NCBI GenBank assembly: GCA_037447655.1
Contig: JBBHKE010000838.1
Location: 135,122 to 197,121 of the forward strand
Source: Zygnema cylindricum
Taxonomy: Eukaryota > Streptophyta > Zygnematophyceae > Zygnematales > Zygnemataceae
Reading direction: 5' to 3'
DNA length: 62,000 bases
Shown piece after piece: positions 33,745 through 45,824 of the stretch. The notes beneath the pieces were generated by a model. That model was not told where the DNA came from. It ran no database searches and saw only the letters and a program-made list of their open reading frames with translations. How positions within the stretch are numbered: position 1 is the first letter of the stretch; each line of letters begins with the position of its first letter. The position numbers and the translations under genes were made by a program.

Positions 33745-34833
33745 AAAGCTTGCCTCTCGCTCCACTCTCGAAACCCCCACGCTTGTCGCAGTCACTGAAG
33801 GTTCGAGAGGAAGCTAGAGCCATGGCTACCCATGCTTCCCACAGAGAGAGACAGGCTGTAGTATTTGGTGAGTTTACAAATAGGATCTTTGACAAACCTA
33901 AGATTTGATCTTGGTACCTACCGTTCGTCAAGAATGCGATAGCCGGTAGCTTTATCTTGTTGACTACGCTCTTTGGTAAAGTACATAGGGTCGATAGTTT
34001 TATAAATCTAAACACCTACTGTCTTTCATTTAACTAGTTATGGGACGCCGTGTACACGGAAACACATTAGATCGCACAAATTCCGAACAACACGGAATTA
34101 ACGAAATGATACTTTATTTCATGGCCAATGTTAAATGTCGGTTTTCATCGAATGGTCGTGGTGTGAGCCGGGATTTCGGAGTGGACGATTTGGCGTTTTC
34201 GGACACCGCCACTCTAGATCACACGTGGTAGGATCCGGGAGGATCGCAAGATTTCCGGAACGTAAGATAATAATTCAGGGTGTGACAAATATCACATTAT
34301 GGCGATTTTGTACATTGACCGTACAGAAAGTAAGACGGTACTTGTACGTTCTCGAACGGTACAATCTTACGATTAGAGCTTACCTCAGTACTATGAAGCT
34401 TAGAGAGGGGTTTTAGGACTTAGAATAATTTTGTTAGGTAGTCGCCTCTCTCCCTGAGAGCATCTTTATAAATTGGCAAACTTTGCCATTTAATTACAAC
34501 TCACTCGGTTGACCAAATTTAGCAATTCTTTTTGCTGCGGACTCACAAAAGTCTAGGCTACACACTGGTGTAGTAGGTCAGAGTTTTTCCGGCCAAGGTG
34601 GCTGCATTTCTAAGGGAAAGTCAAACTGAGTGAGTTTGTCCAAAACTCATATTCTAACTTTGCATTCTGTGGTGGATCTGAATACACAGAAAGTTATATT
34701 TCACAGGGTGAAATTGTATTCACGTTTTGATTTTCAAGGGGTCAATGATTTGGGTTTGTATCAACTTGGAGTCGGCACTAACTAGTTAAGCTTCTTGAGA
34801 GCTGCCTACTCTGAGAACTAATGGAGGTCTTTG
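33745..34833 (+). mobile_element. Copia LTR fragment truncating Ty3 element 1
   Basis: In plus orientation this matches the reverse complement of the Copia LTRs at 38207-39224, 42180-43214 and 43778-44924. Shared blocks include AGAGCCATGGCT, GTAGCTTTATCTT and, near the right end, CTACTCTGAG. The first ~60 bp and last few bases of the LTR are missing and no duplication flanks it. It looks like a rearranged junction rather than a clean insertion. Confidence 0.65.
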
Positions 34834-35027
34834 CGTTTCATCGTGGAATAGCAGCTACGTTGTCAGAGAATCGCAACATCCCGGCAGCGTTGACAGAGGA
34901 TCGCAACGACAAAATTGTGAATCGCAACGTTGGCGATGTCGAACTCGTAATATCTCCGTAGCCTCGCAATCGACGAAGTTTTGAACGCTGCGATACCCTC
35001 AAACACTGCAACGCAAGGAAGGTTTCG

Positions 35028-35708
35028 ATGTTCAGACTTCCAAAACCCTCAACTAAAGGCGCCATCAACCCTAATGACCAACCTAATAGCAGCAGTTTGA
35101 AGTTCCTCTCGCTTCATTCCAACAGCCTACCTGCATTTATTGATTTACCGGAACTCTCAACCACAATAGCTTCCATGTCGTCATCATCCTCTCCACCACC
35201 AAATAGAAGGAGACTAGCGCGAAAAGGAAATGACAATATGCTTTATCGGGACAAACTTTTGGCCGCAGCGGAGGCCATGGTAGAGGCGGACCGGAGTGTA
35301 GCACTAACAGAGGAAGGGGAAGAGGTAGAAGCAGCTGCTGGCGAGGAGGACAAAGGTGAAAGCACGGGAGGGGAAGGATCCGAAAATTCGCAAGACCCGT
35401 GGTATTACCCACTCAGAGAGGGTGACCGCGAAGATGAAGAGGATCACGAGCTCTCAGATGCCGAATAACCAGAGCGCGAACCGACACCTCCACCAAAAAA
35501 GGAGCGTGCCTCTGACCTGGAAGTGATGAGAGATCTTGACAAAGAAAGTAACGCCGATGACAGTCTTCGGAGAGCTCCAAGAAGAAAGCGGGGGAGCAAT
35601 ATCCTAACAAGGATGACGTATTCGTCCTCCAACGAAAAGAAAAGGAAAAGGAGGAAGAAAGTGAAAGGGAAGAATAAATTTATGCTTATCAATATCCCCT
35701 ACCCATAG
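35028..35708 (+). pseudogene. Unrecognised acidic/basic coding relic, part 1
   Basis: One frame (35028-35708) is open except for a single TAA at 35466-35468. It encodes a Ser/Pro-rich start, an acidic middle (EEGEEVEAAAGEEDKGES) and a Lys/Arg-rich end (KKRKRRKKVKGKNK). A segment of about 67 bp at its end (from about 35641) is duplicated in tandem to about 35776. I do not recognise the family. Its position before an LTR-like sequence suggests a gag-like gene of a non-autonomous retroelement, but this is inference. Confidence 0.4.
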
Positions 35709-35824
35709 AGGAAAGGGAGGAAGAAAATGAAAGGGAAGAATAAATTCCTGACTATCAATTTCCCCTACCCATAGACTCCCAGAACCTTCAGTTTTGTGAA
35801 TTAGTTTTACAAAGACCCTTGTGA

Positions 35825-36547
35825 GTGGCCAACAGAGTGGCGTACGGGGAAACTAGGGGAACCACTCAACATTCCTGTCGCCTACCTTCTCACCCCGCAT
35901 GGAATTTTATGCGTACAAAAGACTTGGGGAACGATCACATGGGTTACGTCCAGGTGAACCATCACTTGTTGCCGTTTGTAGGGGTGGTTGAAGACCACTA
36001 CCAATACCGCGTAGACGTCCCAGCGTTTCTTCAAAAGTATCACCCATGGGATGTCTGCCTCCACGATATTATTTCAAGGGCTGAAGTCACGCTCGAGGTG
36101 CGAGCACTCAAATTGACCCGGAAGAACGCGTTGCAGCGGGCTCGAGCTGCGAGGGAGCATGTTTTTTTCAAACTAAGGAACGTACCGCGGTGGGAAGCCG
36201 AAGCGGAGGAGGAAGAGGAGAGACCAACAGAAGGAACTCTGGCTTTTCCGATTCCAAGACCGATTGAAGCTGTACCGGAACTGCCTTGACCAGAACCGGT
36301 AGCACTGGAGAGCGCCCCCGAAGAAGGAGACCAACAACTGCGATGGCGAATCACTTGGCCGCGGTTGGCAGCACTCGATCATCGCACCGGCCTCCTGGAA
36401 AAAAGAAGTAAGGACCTAGAAAGCTACATCGATGACATGCAGGATAACCACCAACAACTCATTCGGAGGTTTGATGCGCTCCATCAAGAGTTCGAAGCTT
36501 ACCACAACGAGATGGACAAAATACTTCGACAAATGCAGTTTCCCTGA
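35825..36547 (+). pseudogene. Unrecognised coding relic, part 2, with a C-terminal coiled coil
   Basis: The frame 35825-36547 is open except for one TGA (36287-36289). It encodes a globular-looking stretch (DHYQYRVDVPAFLQKYHPWD, VTLEVRALKLTRKNALQRAR), an acidic linker, then a clear heptad-patterned coiled coil (LLEKRSKDLESYIDDMQDN, HQEFEAYHNEMDKILRQMQF). It stops 43 bp before TGTAACAGGG, which follows a purine run as an LTR start would. The preceding frame (before 35825) also looks coding but is shifted. I cannot assign a function. Confidence 0.45.
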
Positions 36548-36590
36548 AGAGCAACATTCAGCGAGACAGTGAATTCTTAGTAGGAGGCAC

Positions 36591-37163
36591 TGTAACAGGG
36601 TTACAATTGGAAGCATAGTTTAGAAGCTGCTATAGTTGAGAAGGTGCTATAGTTGCGATGTCAGAGCAGCGCAGCTGCGATGTCAGACTAGCGCAGCATA
36701 GCAGCATAGCAACGCAACTAAGCAGTATATCAACGTAGCAAAATGTAGACTGTACTGTAAAGTTCTAGAACCAAGTGTGGATAGGATGCAATCAATGAAC
36801 AGTGTCAACGTGTACATAGTTGACCAGTTATAGTACCGGATTGCCTAGCAAGTAGCTAGTTTAAATAGTGAGTAGATGTAGTGAAAAGACACTCTTTTGC
36901 AAGTAAACTCCTGACAACGAACATTCAATCTTGTAATATCTCCCTATTTAATAAAGCTCTATCTTTTCCTTGCGATCACTGTGTGACCTTGCTGTTGCTA
37001 TGAGTGAATCTCTGGAAATATTCTGTTGTGCATCCTTGTCATGGTGTTTAAGTTACTCCTTTTTCATTTTGTTGAAGATGGCTACACTCATATTGTGGTT
37101 TTTGGTAAATCTGAACACCTCTTTTGCCTTTCTTACTAGTGTGGAGATAAAAGACAACTTGCC
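36591..37163 (+). mobile_element. LTR-like sequence after the unknown coding unit
   Basis: TGTAACAGGGTTACAATTGG follows TAGGAGGCAC, resembling a polypurine tract next to a TG-initial LTR. AATAAA lies at 36950-36955. GCAGCTGCGATGTCAGA-type repeats (about 36655-36720) resemble sequence at 34850-34920, upstream of the coding unit. No second copy with a matching end was found, so the right boundary is unknown. Confidence 0.35.
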
Positions 37164-38077
37164 CTAATCCTCCAACAACACGTCTAAAATACGGGCGGAA
37201 CATGGCGTCCACGTCAGAGAAGGGTAACTGCTCATGAGTCCGGAGGTTGCTGCTTTGCTAAGAAGAGCAAAATCTGTCAAAATTTGAACCACATGCTCCA
37301 CCCCTACCGCAAGAACTCCTTTGTCGAACACCTTACGACCATATTCGGCATTATTGCATTTCCCACTGGTTTTTTCCGCCATAAGAAACATGTCCCCATT
37401 TGGGGTGACAACTAAAATGTTGAGGAGAGGCGTTTGGTCAACAACCGTCGAACCATCCGATTTGACAATGGCACCAAAGACTTTCATAGTCTCCATGTAA
37501 CTATGCGAATCATAAGTTATTGTCGCCCTTTCACAGCCAACAAACGAGTTCTCATGGCATCTCGGTGGGGTAACTTATAACACTCCCCTATCTTCGCAGT
37601 CAACTTTACCGCAACCTTAAAATAGTGGTCTATTAGTAGAGTGAATAATAACCCATTGGCAAATAATGCCTTGGCCCAGGCTTCGTCTACTTGCTTCTGG
37701 TTATGCTTATTGAATGCATCCCGGATTTTTGTCTGCACCGTTTTCACCTTTTGCTCTAGCTAGACTCGACAACATGGCTAGACGCGACAACACTTCCAGC
37801 TAAGTTGATATAGAACGGATATTGTACGCTTTTTAGAGTCGTGAGAAGCCTTGTCAGTTTCCATTGCACTTAACTCAAGCTTCACATAATTTAGACATGA
37901 TTTGCATGGCCTGATTCGTGCATTCTTCAAGTTTCCTAAAAGGTGGTTCCTAATCCTGGTGGCTTGTGCATTATAATCAAATTTACAGTACACACAAATG
38001 CACAATTTATTATCCCTAAGTAGACCACCCATTAGAGCTATAACATGCTCCCACTCCGCTCCTCCAATCCTAGGCAT
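37164..38077 (-). pseudogene. hAT-type transposase relic (BED finger and DUF659)
   Basis: Three minus-strand frames follow one another (38077-37778, 37747-37517, 37496-37164). The first has a BED-like zinc finger (WEHV, CVYCKFDY with a later HL...C pattern). The second has the conserved VDEAWAKALFANGLLF block. The third matches DUF659 (TPLLNILVVTPNGDMF, VVQILTDFALLS, TWTPCSARILDVLLED); the usual TDN is TDF and CAAH is CSAR. The catalytic core after DUF659 and the C-terminal dimerisation domain are absent, and stops break the frame. A cut-and-paste transposase remnant. Confidence 0.8.
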
Positions 38078-38206
38078 GGCAACGTTTACGAAGGTTTGTG
38101 AAGGCTAAAATATGATTTCAATAGCGACTAAATTTGGGCTTCAATGGCGACCATAATATCAGCTTTGTGTCTTCTTGAGTTCCTGGTAAGTACGAAAGGT
38201 CCATAA

Positions 38207-39224
38207 TGCAGCTCTGAGACCTCTTTAGGTCCTCAGAGTAGGCAGCTCACATGAAGCGTCTAGGATAACCCTAACCCCTTTGTGTTTCAGCAAGAATAAC
38301 TGCCACCCTGGTAGACAAAAACCTGACAACCTTCACCCCTGTGAAGGGAAGACTTGTCTGCGTTGATAGCAAAAAGAATCTGTGATTTTTCTCCCCTGAG
38401 CAGTAAATTTTGAAGGGTCAAAGTTGACCTTTTGTAAAGATGCTCTTTAGGAGAGAGAGTCCAATCTATCAAATTTTTCTAAGTCCTATCTCTCTCTAAA
38501 ACTCTATCTACTAAAGTACCACACTAATCATAATACTGTATCGTACATAAAGGTATAGGTGTCGGTGTACTTTCTATACGGCCATTGTACGACATTACCA
38601 ACAAGTCGACACATGCCACTTTTGGATTCGTTTTCTGTAATCCCGAGTGATGTCATAATCCAATGTGATTCTGCCACGTGGCAATTGATGTGACAATGAC
38701 CACAAATTGCCGAAAACCTAATCGCGATCTCGGCATGGTTCGTGGTCGTCCGATTAAGCCGGATTACAATCGTGGCCGTCAAAAATACTTGCGCAATATT
38801 TGTTTTTTCTTCGAAACAAGAGCGCGGTATCCGTTTCGGATTTTGCGTACGCCGTACATTACAAATTGTATCTATGTTTAAATATCCCATTAAATGAAAT
38901 AGTATATGTGTTATTATTTAAATAACTACCAAACCATATATCCTTTAACCTTGATGTTAGACAAATTGGCTAAGGTAACCGGCTACCAAATAACGTGACG
39001 GGTGACAAGTACCGGTTTCAAATCCTAGGTTCGTCAAGATCTATTTTGGTAAAATCTACCAACCTAATCTTTGTCCTCGTTGAGATAGCATAGGCGGCCA
39101 TGGCTCTATCTCATTCTACGACAAGTGTGGAAGCTAAAGAGAGGAGCTAGAGTCACATTGCCTCTACTTCTTTTCTGCATTTTACAAAACCTAGAAAATA
39201 CTAAAATAACATTTAATTTCTACA
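38207..39224 (-). mobile_element. Copia 3' LTR, copy 1
   Basis: On the minus strand the LTR starts TGTAGAAATTAAATG at 39224, directly after a purine tract (AGAAAATAAAAGGAG), and ends near CTCAGAGCTGCA at 38207. It is about 1,018 bp and matches three other LTR copies in this window. It carries CTCTGAGACC...GGTCCTCAGAG inverted boxes at its distal end. Confidence 0.8.
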
Positions 39225-40497
39225 CTCCTTTTATTTTCTAGACACTCTTAATTTTAAGACCACGCTTCTCTTGGTAGAAAATAAGTTTAGGGGAAGGCAC
39301 ATGTTTGGTCATCATATCTGCTACCATTTCACTATCTAGTTTATACTCCAAACTTATTATCTTGTTTTCTACTTTTTCCCTAACAAAGCTAAGTCTAATG
39401 TTCATGTGTTTGGCTTTAAAGTGATGTTTAGGATTTGCAGAAATGGCAATGGCAGCCTGATTATCACAAAACACTTTTTGAACACCACTCTTAAGATGAC
39501 CTAGCTCACTAAGCAAAGACTTGAAAATATTCATTCTTTTACAGCAGAGCAAGAAGCCATGTATTCAGCCTCCATGGTGGACTGAGCAATGACCTTTTGC
39601 TACTTGCTGCTCCAGCAGCAAGCCCCATCACCCGCATAAAATACATATCCAGATGTGCATCTCCTCATACGAGCATCCCTATAGCTGGCATCATTCCAAG
39701 TGGTGATGTTAGTATTGTTCCCACCCAAATGCAACCATAGATCCCTAGTCTCTATGAGATATCTAAGGACTCTCTTAGCTGCCTCCCAATCTTTCTTAGT
39801 GGGAGCATTTAGACTCCTACTTAGTACTCTTACAGTTGCGGCTATGTCTAAATAGGTACTATTCATGAAATATATTAGGCTCCCCACTACTTGTCTATAA
39901 GGGATGGTCTGCATAAATCTTTTGTCTTCCGCGCCTACCTCATCATCTGAGATTATAACTCCCTCTTCCACACTCCCCTCACTTCCCTTCTTTAATTCCA
40001 TAGGAGTGGTAGAACTATTAGCCTTGTCCATTTGGAATTTTTCTAACATGTTTCCAATGGCCTCCTTTTGAGTTAATCTTATTATTTTTCTACCTCTGTC
40101 TCTCTCTACCTGAATTCTCGAAATATACCTTGCTTCTCCCATATCTTCTATCTCAAATATTCCTTTTAGATCATTTTTCAACTGATTTATTTTATCCATA
40201 TATTTACTTAAAACAAACAAATCATCAGCATAAATTGCAATAAAAATAAATCCTTCCTCATCTTCAAACAAATAAATTGAGTGATTTACCTGATCCGAAT
40301 ATATCCCAAACCTGTAAGAAACTCATCGAGGTTCTTGTTCCATTGCTGAGGTGCCTGTTTGAGCCCATACAAAGATTTGATCAATCGGCATACTTTGATT
40401 TCCTCCCCTTGCTCCACAAAAATACTTTGGGCTGTCGCATAAAAATTTCCTCTCCCAACTCTCTATGGTGAAAGGCTGTCTTGATGTCCGTCAGATG
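39225..40497 (-). pseudogene. Copia pol, C-terminal part (RT and RNase H)
   Basis: On the minus strand, about 40497-40290 carries RT motifs (DIKTAF, KSLYGLKQAPQQWNK), 40271-39600 carries the catalytic IYADDLFVLS and the connection region (WEAAKRVLRYL), and 39552-39238 carries RNase H (VFCDNQAAIAISANP, VADMMTKHVP). Copia RT copies element RNA and RNase H removes the template. Frameshifts near 40280 and 39575 break it. It is followed directly by the polypurine tract and 3' LTR. The upstream half of RT lies beyond an inserted solo LTR. Confidence 0.85.
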
Positions 40498-41852
40498 TGT
40501 TGTCCATAGCCATTCATAGCCATGGATTCACCCTCGGAAGCACCACAGACTTCCAACAAACAGCCTACTTTGAATCAACAAATAATTCTATATAAATAAC
40601 AAAACAAGCTGAAACTACATTAACAGATAGTATCTAGGCTACAAAATAACCTCAAAAAGTTTTAGACAAATATAATAAACAGAGTGATCACATCATCTAG
40701 TCAAAGTTGCAGAAAAACAGTCTGCCGGAACTTTGATATAACAGACTAACTTCACAACGAAGTAAATCACTTACCAGGCACACAATAGGCATGTTAATCT
40801 ATGACAACATTAACAATACAAAGAGGAACACACATACAAAATTTCAGATAATTCTGCCAACAGATCTGAGAGCAATCCTTAGATAAAATTACCAAAAATG
40901 TCCGTAAAAAGTTTTTGGTACAGAAAAAGTTCATTTTTTTTTTTTTCAAAAATGACAAAGTCCTACAATTATATACTAGAGCTCATTACTGAGTGTACGG
41001 AATCATTCCAGCCGTACGCAATCTACAAGCTACCTCTATTAATGTTAGTTTACTCGAATACTTCGAGGTATGCCAAAATGAATAAATCTACACTAATAAC
41101 TAATACACAAAAGACAAACCATTGTTGTAAATAATTACAAAGTACACGCAATCTCACAAAATCGTATGCTCAATCATGCTTAGTCACTTAACGAAACTCC
41201 TCAAATTTCGTCAAACAATCCGGGACATCCAAAATAAACATTGTGTGATTGACGCGATTTCGCGTCCCCACTACTTGAAAAATAACGGCGACTTACATTC
41301 GTCGTCCGTCACTCTTATTCGGCACCCTTGATGTCACGCCACCTGGTCACAAAAAAAATCCAAACGAAATCCACGCGAGTCATCAAATATCCCACGACGT
41401 CGCGAACGAATTCACGTCCGCTTGAAATAATAATCCTACAGCCGAAATCATTTCCATACCGCAACTGCGTCCTTTGCAATAAATGCGGCATGTCACAAAT
41501 GAAGTACATGTCATTTGTCATAAATGTCGCAAGACACATATAAAGTACAATAATCTAAATTAGATGCTTCGTACCGGCGACGTACAATTGTCTAAATTAG
41601 ATGCTCCGTACCGGCGACGTACATTTCGTATATTTCACATCGGATCGCGTCGCAATCCGCCGATCATTTCTTGACGCAATCCACGCCACTCAATAACTCC
41701 CTCACGTCGCTTTAATTTTACTCGTACATTTACTTCCCCAATCCGTAAACCCATTCGAACCACCACATTAATTTCAATAATATATTACGCACCCAAACAT
41801 CGCGCACGCACAAAATATCGCGTACGCACGAAACCAACTTTTCAAAACAACA
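40498..41852. mobile_element. Solo LTR inserted in Copia RT (1,355 bp, AGATG duplication)
   Basis: The insert starts TGTTGTCC and ends AACAACA, the TG...CA ends of an LTR with TGTTGT/ACAACA inverted termini. AGATG flanks both sides (40493-40497 and 41853-41857). Bringing the flanks together restores the RT sequence order. No internal coding region exists, so this is a solo LTR from a family not otherwise seen here. Orientation is unclear. Confidence 0.75.
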
Positions 41853-42179
41853 AGATGCACTTCCATGTTTTTTGTTGTCGCCATACAAAGAAGTATTCAA
41901 ACCGAAAGAATCTTGAAGACATGAGCAAAAGTCTCCTCGTAGTCAATTCCCTTTTTTAGGGTAAATCCCTTCGCCACTAACCGAGCCTTGTAGTGCTCAA
42001 TGATGTTATCAAGGTTGAGTTTCAGCTTAAATACCCAATTGGCTTCTTGTTAGGAGGACAATCCACTAATTCCCATGTGTCGGCCGCCATAATTGAGGCC
42101 ATCTCCTCATTAATGGATATCTTCCACCGGTTTCTCTCAGGACAAGTCATTGCCTCATTATAAGTTTGAGGTTCATCGG
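41853..42179 (-). pseudogene. Copia pol, N-terminal RT fragment
   Basis: On the minus strand this reads EPQTYNEAM, NRWKISINEEMASI and TWELVDCP, followed after a frameshift by [28 protein letters not shown] and ATTKNMEVH, the usual opening of Copia RT. It belongs to the same copy as 39225-40497, separated by the solo LTR. Upstream, integrase and gag are missing, replaced by a second Copia LTR beginning at 42180. Confidence 0.85.
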
Positions 42180-43214
42180 TGTAACTCTGAGACCTCCATA
42201 GGTTCTCAGAGTAGGCAGCTCACACTAAGCCTCTAAGATAACCCTAACCCATGTGTGTTTCTGCAAGTGTAACTGCCACCCTAACAGACAAAAACTCTGA
42301 CCACCTTCACCACTGTGAAGGCAAGTCTCCCCTGAGTCTATAGCAAAAAGACTTCTCTCAATTTGCTCCCCTGAGCATTAAGTTATGGAGGGTCAAAGTT
42401 GACCTTTTGTACAAAAGCTCCCTGGGAGAGAGGGTCAAATCTATCAAATTTTTCTAAGTCCTATCTCTCTCTAAAACTTTATCTACTACAGTACGGCACC
42501 AATCATAATACTGTGTCGTACAGAAATGTACATGTATTGGTGTACTTTCTTTACGGCCATTGTACGACATGGCCAACAAGTCGACACATTACATTTTTAG
42601 ATTCGTTCATGTAATCCCCGGAGATGGCGTTTCCAATATGGTTGTACCACGTGTCAATCGATGTGATGTTGACCGCAAACCGCTGAAAACGTATTCCGCG
42701 ATCTCGGCATGCTTCGCGGCCGTCCGATTAAACCTGATTTTAATTGTAGCCGTGATAAATACTTGCGCGATATTTGTTTCGCCTTTGAAACAAAGTGCGC
42801 GGTATCCGTTTCGGATGTTCCGTAGGCTGTACAACACAAACTCTATCTATGTCCAAAAAACCGGTTAAATGAAATAACCAACGTGTATGTATTTATGTAA
42901 TTATCAAACCCTATATCGTATAGCCTTGATCCTGGACTAATTGGCTAAGGCAATCGGCTACCGGCGTCTCTAACAAACGGCTGGTACCAGGTCCAAATCC
43001 TGGGTCCGTCAATTACTAATTTGGTAAATCTACCAAACTAATGTTTGTCCCCGTCTAGATAGCAAAGGCGGCCATGGCTCTATCTCCCTCTCCAACTTTT
43101 AGTGAATGCGACAAGTGTGGGAGCTGGAGAGAGGAGTTAGAGGCAGACTGCCTCTGCTTCTTTTCTGCATTTTCCAAATCCTAGAAAATACTAAAATAGC
43201 CTTTAATTTCTACA
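42180..43214 (-). mobile_element. Copia 3' LTR, copy 2
   Basis: Same family and orientation as copy 1: on the minus strand TGTAGAAATTAAAGG at 43214 follows a purine tract, and the distal end near 42180 reads CTCAGAGTTACA. About 1,035 bp. It abuts the RT fragment of copy 1, so copy 2 either inserted into copy 1 or was joined to it by recombination. Confidence 0.75.
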
Positions 43215-43556
43215 CTCCCCTTATTTTCTATTCATTTTTATTCTAAGACCACACTTCTCCCAGCAGAAAATTAGTTTAGAGGAAGGCACAGGTTTGGTCA
43301 TCATATCAGCTACCATTTCAATATCTGGTTAATACTCCAAACTTATTATCTTGTTTTCTACTTTCTCCCTAACAAAGCTAAGTCTAATGTCCATGTGTTT
43401 GGCTTTAAAGTGATGTTTAGGATTGGCAGAAATGGCAATGGCAGCCTGATTATCACAAAATACTTTTGGACACCACTCTTAAGATGACCAAGCTCACCAA
43501 AGAAAGACTTGACCCACATTAATTCTTTTACAGCAGAGCAAGAAGCCATGTACGTC
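43215..43556 (-). pseudogene. Copia RNase H fragment, copy 2
   Basis: This matches 39225-39575 of copy 1 (minus strand), including the polypurine tract, the VADMMTKP-type region and the AISANPKHH region, with frameshifts. Similarity stops at about 43556 at the codon run for MASCSAV. The element is cut there and unrelated AT-rich sequence follows (43557-43713). Confidence 0.75.
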
Positions 43557-43713
43557 CATACAAATACCTTCCGTGCAATATGTTTGTACTAAAAAACTAT
43601 ACGAAATTTACGAAAAGTTCAAAAAACCCAAAAAATAACAAATAATCGTAATATTTTTGAAATTTTAACGAATGAAACATCTATGGTTTATCTTTTTGTT
43701 TTCTTCTTTATTA

Positions 43714-45614
43714 GGGTGGTGTTTCATCAGACGAAAAGTGAGGTTGTTTACAAAAATCTAGACCTCTCCGTACTACGTACACTCTGAGACCTCAATTGGT
43801 CCTCAGAGTAGATAACTCACAATAAGCTTATCTAGATAGTGTCGACTTCTAGTTGATTTAAAACCCAAATGATTGACCCTTTGAAAATCTGAACCCTATA
43901 ATAGCTTCAACCCTGTGAAATAAGACTTTCTGTGTGCTCAGTTCCACCACAGAATGCAAAGTTAGAATATGACTTTTGGATAATATTCCACACATTGATC
44001 TTCCCTTAGAAATGCAGCCACCATGGTAGGCAAACACTCTGACCGACTACATCTCTGTATAGTCTGGACTCCCTTGAGTCCGCATCAAAAAGAATCAGTG
44101 AAAATGGTCCACTGAGTGAGTGTTAATTAAATGGCAAAGTTTGCCTATTTATACAGATGCTCCTTGGGAGAGAGACGGCTACCTACCAAAAATATTCTAA
44201 GTCCTCAAACCCCTCTCTAAGCTCCTTGGTACTGAGGTACGGTCCAATCGTAAAATTGTACCGTACAAGAAAGTACAGGTAACCTCGCACTTTCTATACG
44301 GTCCATGAACGATATCGCCACAGTGTGACATTTGTCACATCCGAAATTATTATCTCGCGTTCCGGAAATCCCGCAATCCTTTCGGATCCTGCCACGTGTC
44401 ATCTCGAGTAATGGTACCTGAAAATGCCAAGTTGTCCACTCCAGAATTCCGAGTTTGCACCACGACCATTCGATGAAAAACAACATTTATTATTGGCCGT
44501 AAAATAAAATGTCATTATTTGATGTCCGAAATTCGTGCGGTTAATCCCGTTTTTGTGTACAGTCCGTCCCGTAGGCAGTTAAATAAAATATATTGCGTCA
44601 TTCACGTTCATATAACTATCGTACCCTATATGCTCTAGCATTGATCCTAGACTATAAGATAAAGCTACTCACTATAGAATTTTTGACAGACGACAGGAAA
44701 CAGGATCGAATCTTGAATCCTTCAAGACCATTTTGGTACTACTACCAAAAACTACAGCCTGTCTGGGCAGTATGGGCAGCCATGGCTCTAATTATCTCTC
44801 CAACCTTCAATGACTGCGACAAGTATGGGGGTTTGGAGAGTGGAATGAGAGGCAGGCTGCCTTTGCTAACTTCTTTTTATTAATTTTCCTTTATTCAGAC
44901 CTAGAAAATACATACATTTCAACACTACGCCGTACATCTTATTTGTCTTTGTACCCGAACAATGTTACAAAGAATCTTGCCAATATTCTCAAAATGTCTA
45001 GGAGTTAACAATGGTCGTTGGATATTTTTACTTGAAGCATTCACTTCCAAAGATTCTTTAAATGAGAGATACATGAGGTACATCACCATTTACATAAAAG
45101 TTTGAGGGACGACACTTTGGATAATGAACATCACGTTAGATAATGAACATACTTGTCAGGACGGCAACTAACAGAAATCGAAATTTTTTGCATATGATAC
45201 ATACATTCAAAAATCCAACCGAAATCACAAAATTAATTTTGTAACGAGCCTTCATCGTGCTATTTTTGTTACCAGCCATTCGTAACACTATTTGTGGTAG
45301 CGCTCATTCGTTACGCGAAAAAGCAGAAACCCTAAAAACATGAGCTGACATCTGACAAGCGTTTGCAAAGAGTACAAAACTTGTGGTACGATGCCCTCGT
45401 CCATACGTACATGGTATGCAAATAATGATTTCGAGTTGAAGTTGGTCGGTGTAAAAAATATTTCACGATTTTCAATTTACGATCTTATGTTACGTTGTAC
45501 CACTCATTACTGAGCACGTGGATTACATACTCTATGCGATAGAACATCGTTCAAAATAAAGCATCATGTAATGTTGGCCGTAAAATTATACAAAATCCTG
45601 ATGGAACGCCACCC
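43714..45614. mobile_element. Harbinger-like element split by a Copia solo LTR
   Basis: The left end GGGTGGTGTTTCATCAGACG pairs with the right end (reverse complement GGGTGGCGTTCCATCAGGA). TTA flanks both sides (43711-43713 and 45615-45617). The first 64 bp and the sequence after 44925 are continuous with the left half of the element at 28600. Without the insert the element is about 749 bp. No coding sequence. Confidence 0.7.
43778..44924 (-). mobile_element. Copia solo LTR with CTACG duplication (1,147 bp)
   Basis: It is related to the LTRs at 38207 and 42180 (CTCTGAGACC...CTCAGAGTAG box at the left; AGAGCCATGGCT, reversed, near 44780). CTACG flanks both sides (43773-43777 and 44925-44929). 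No internal Copia sequence is present, so it arose by LTR-LTR recombination after insertion into the Harbinger-like element. Confidence 0.8.
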
Positions 45615-45824
45615 TTATAATCTGTAACATGTAAGTGAAGTACAGTACTGTAGTGGACCATACGTGTAAAGTGCGGAGAGCATATAATACAGTGCATACA
45701 ATAAAGTTCAGTACATAACATCGTGTATCGCTACACGGTTGCAGTATTACCGTTATTGATTTATTCGACATATCACGATAGTCTGAAACACAGTGTTGTT
45801 CAAAATAATGTCCCATCGTTACTA

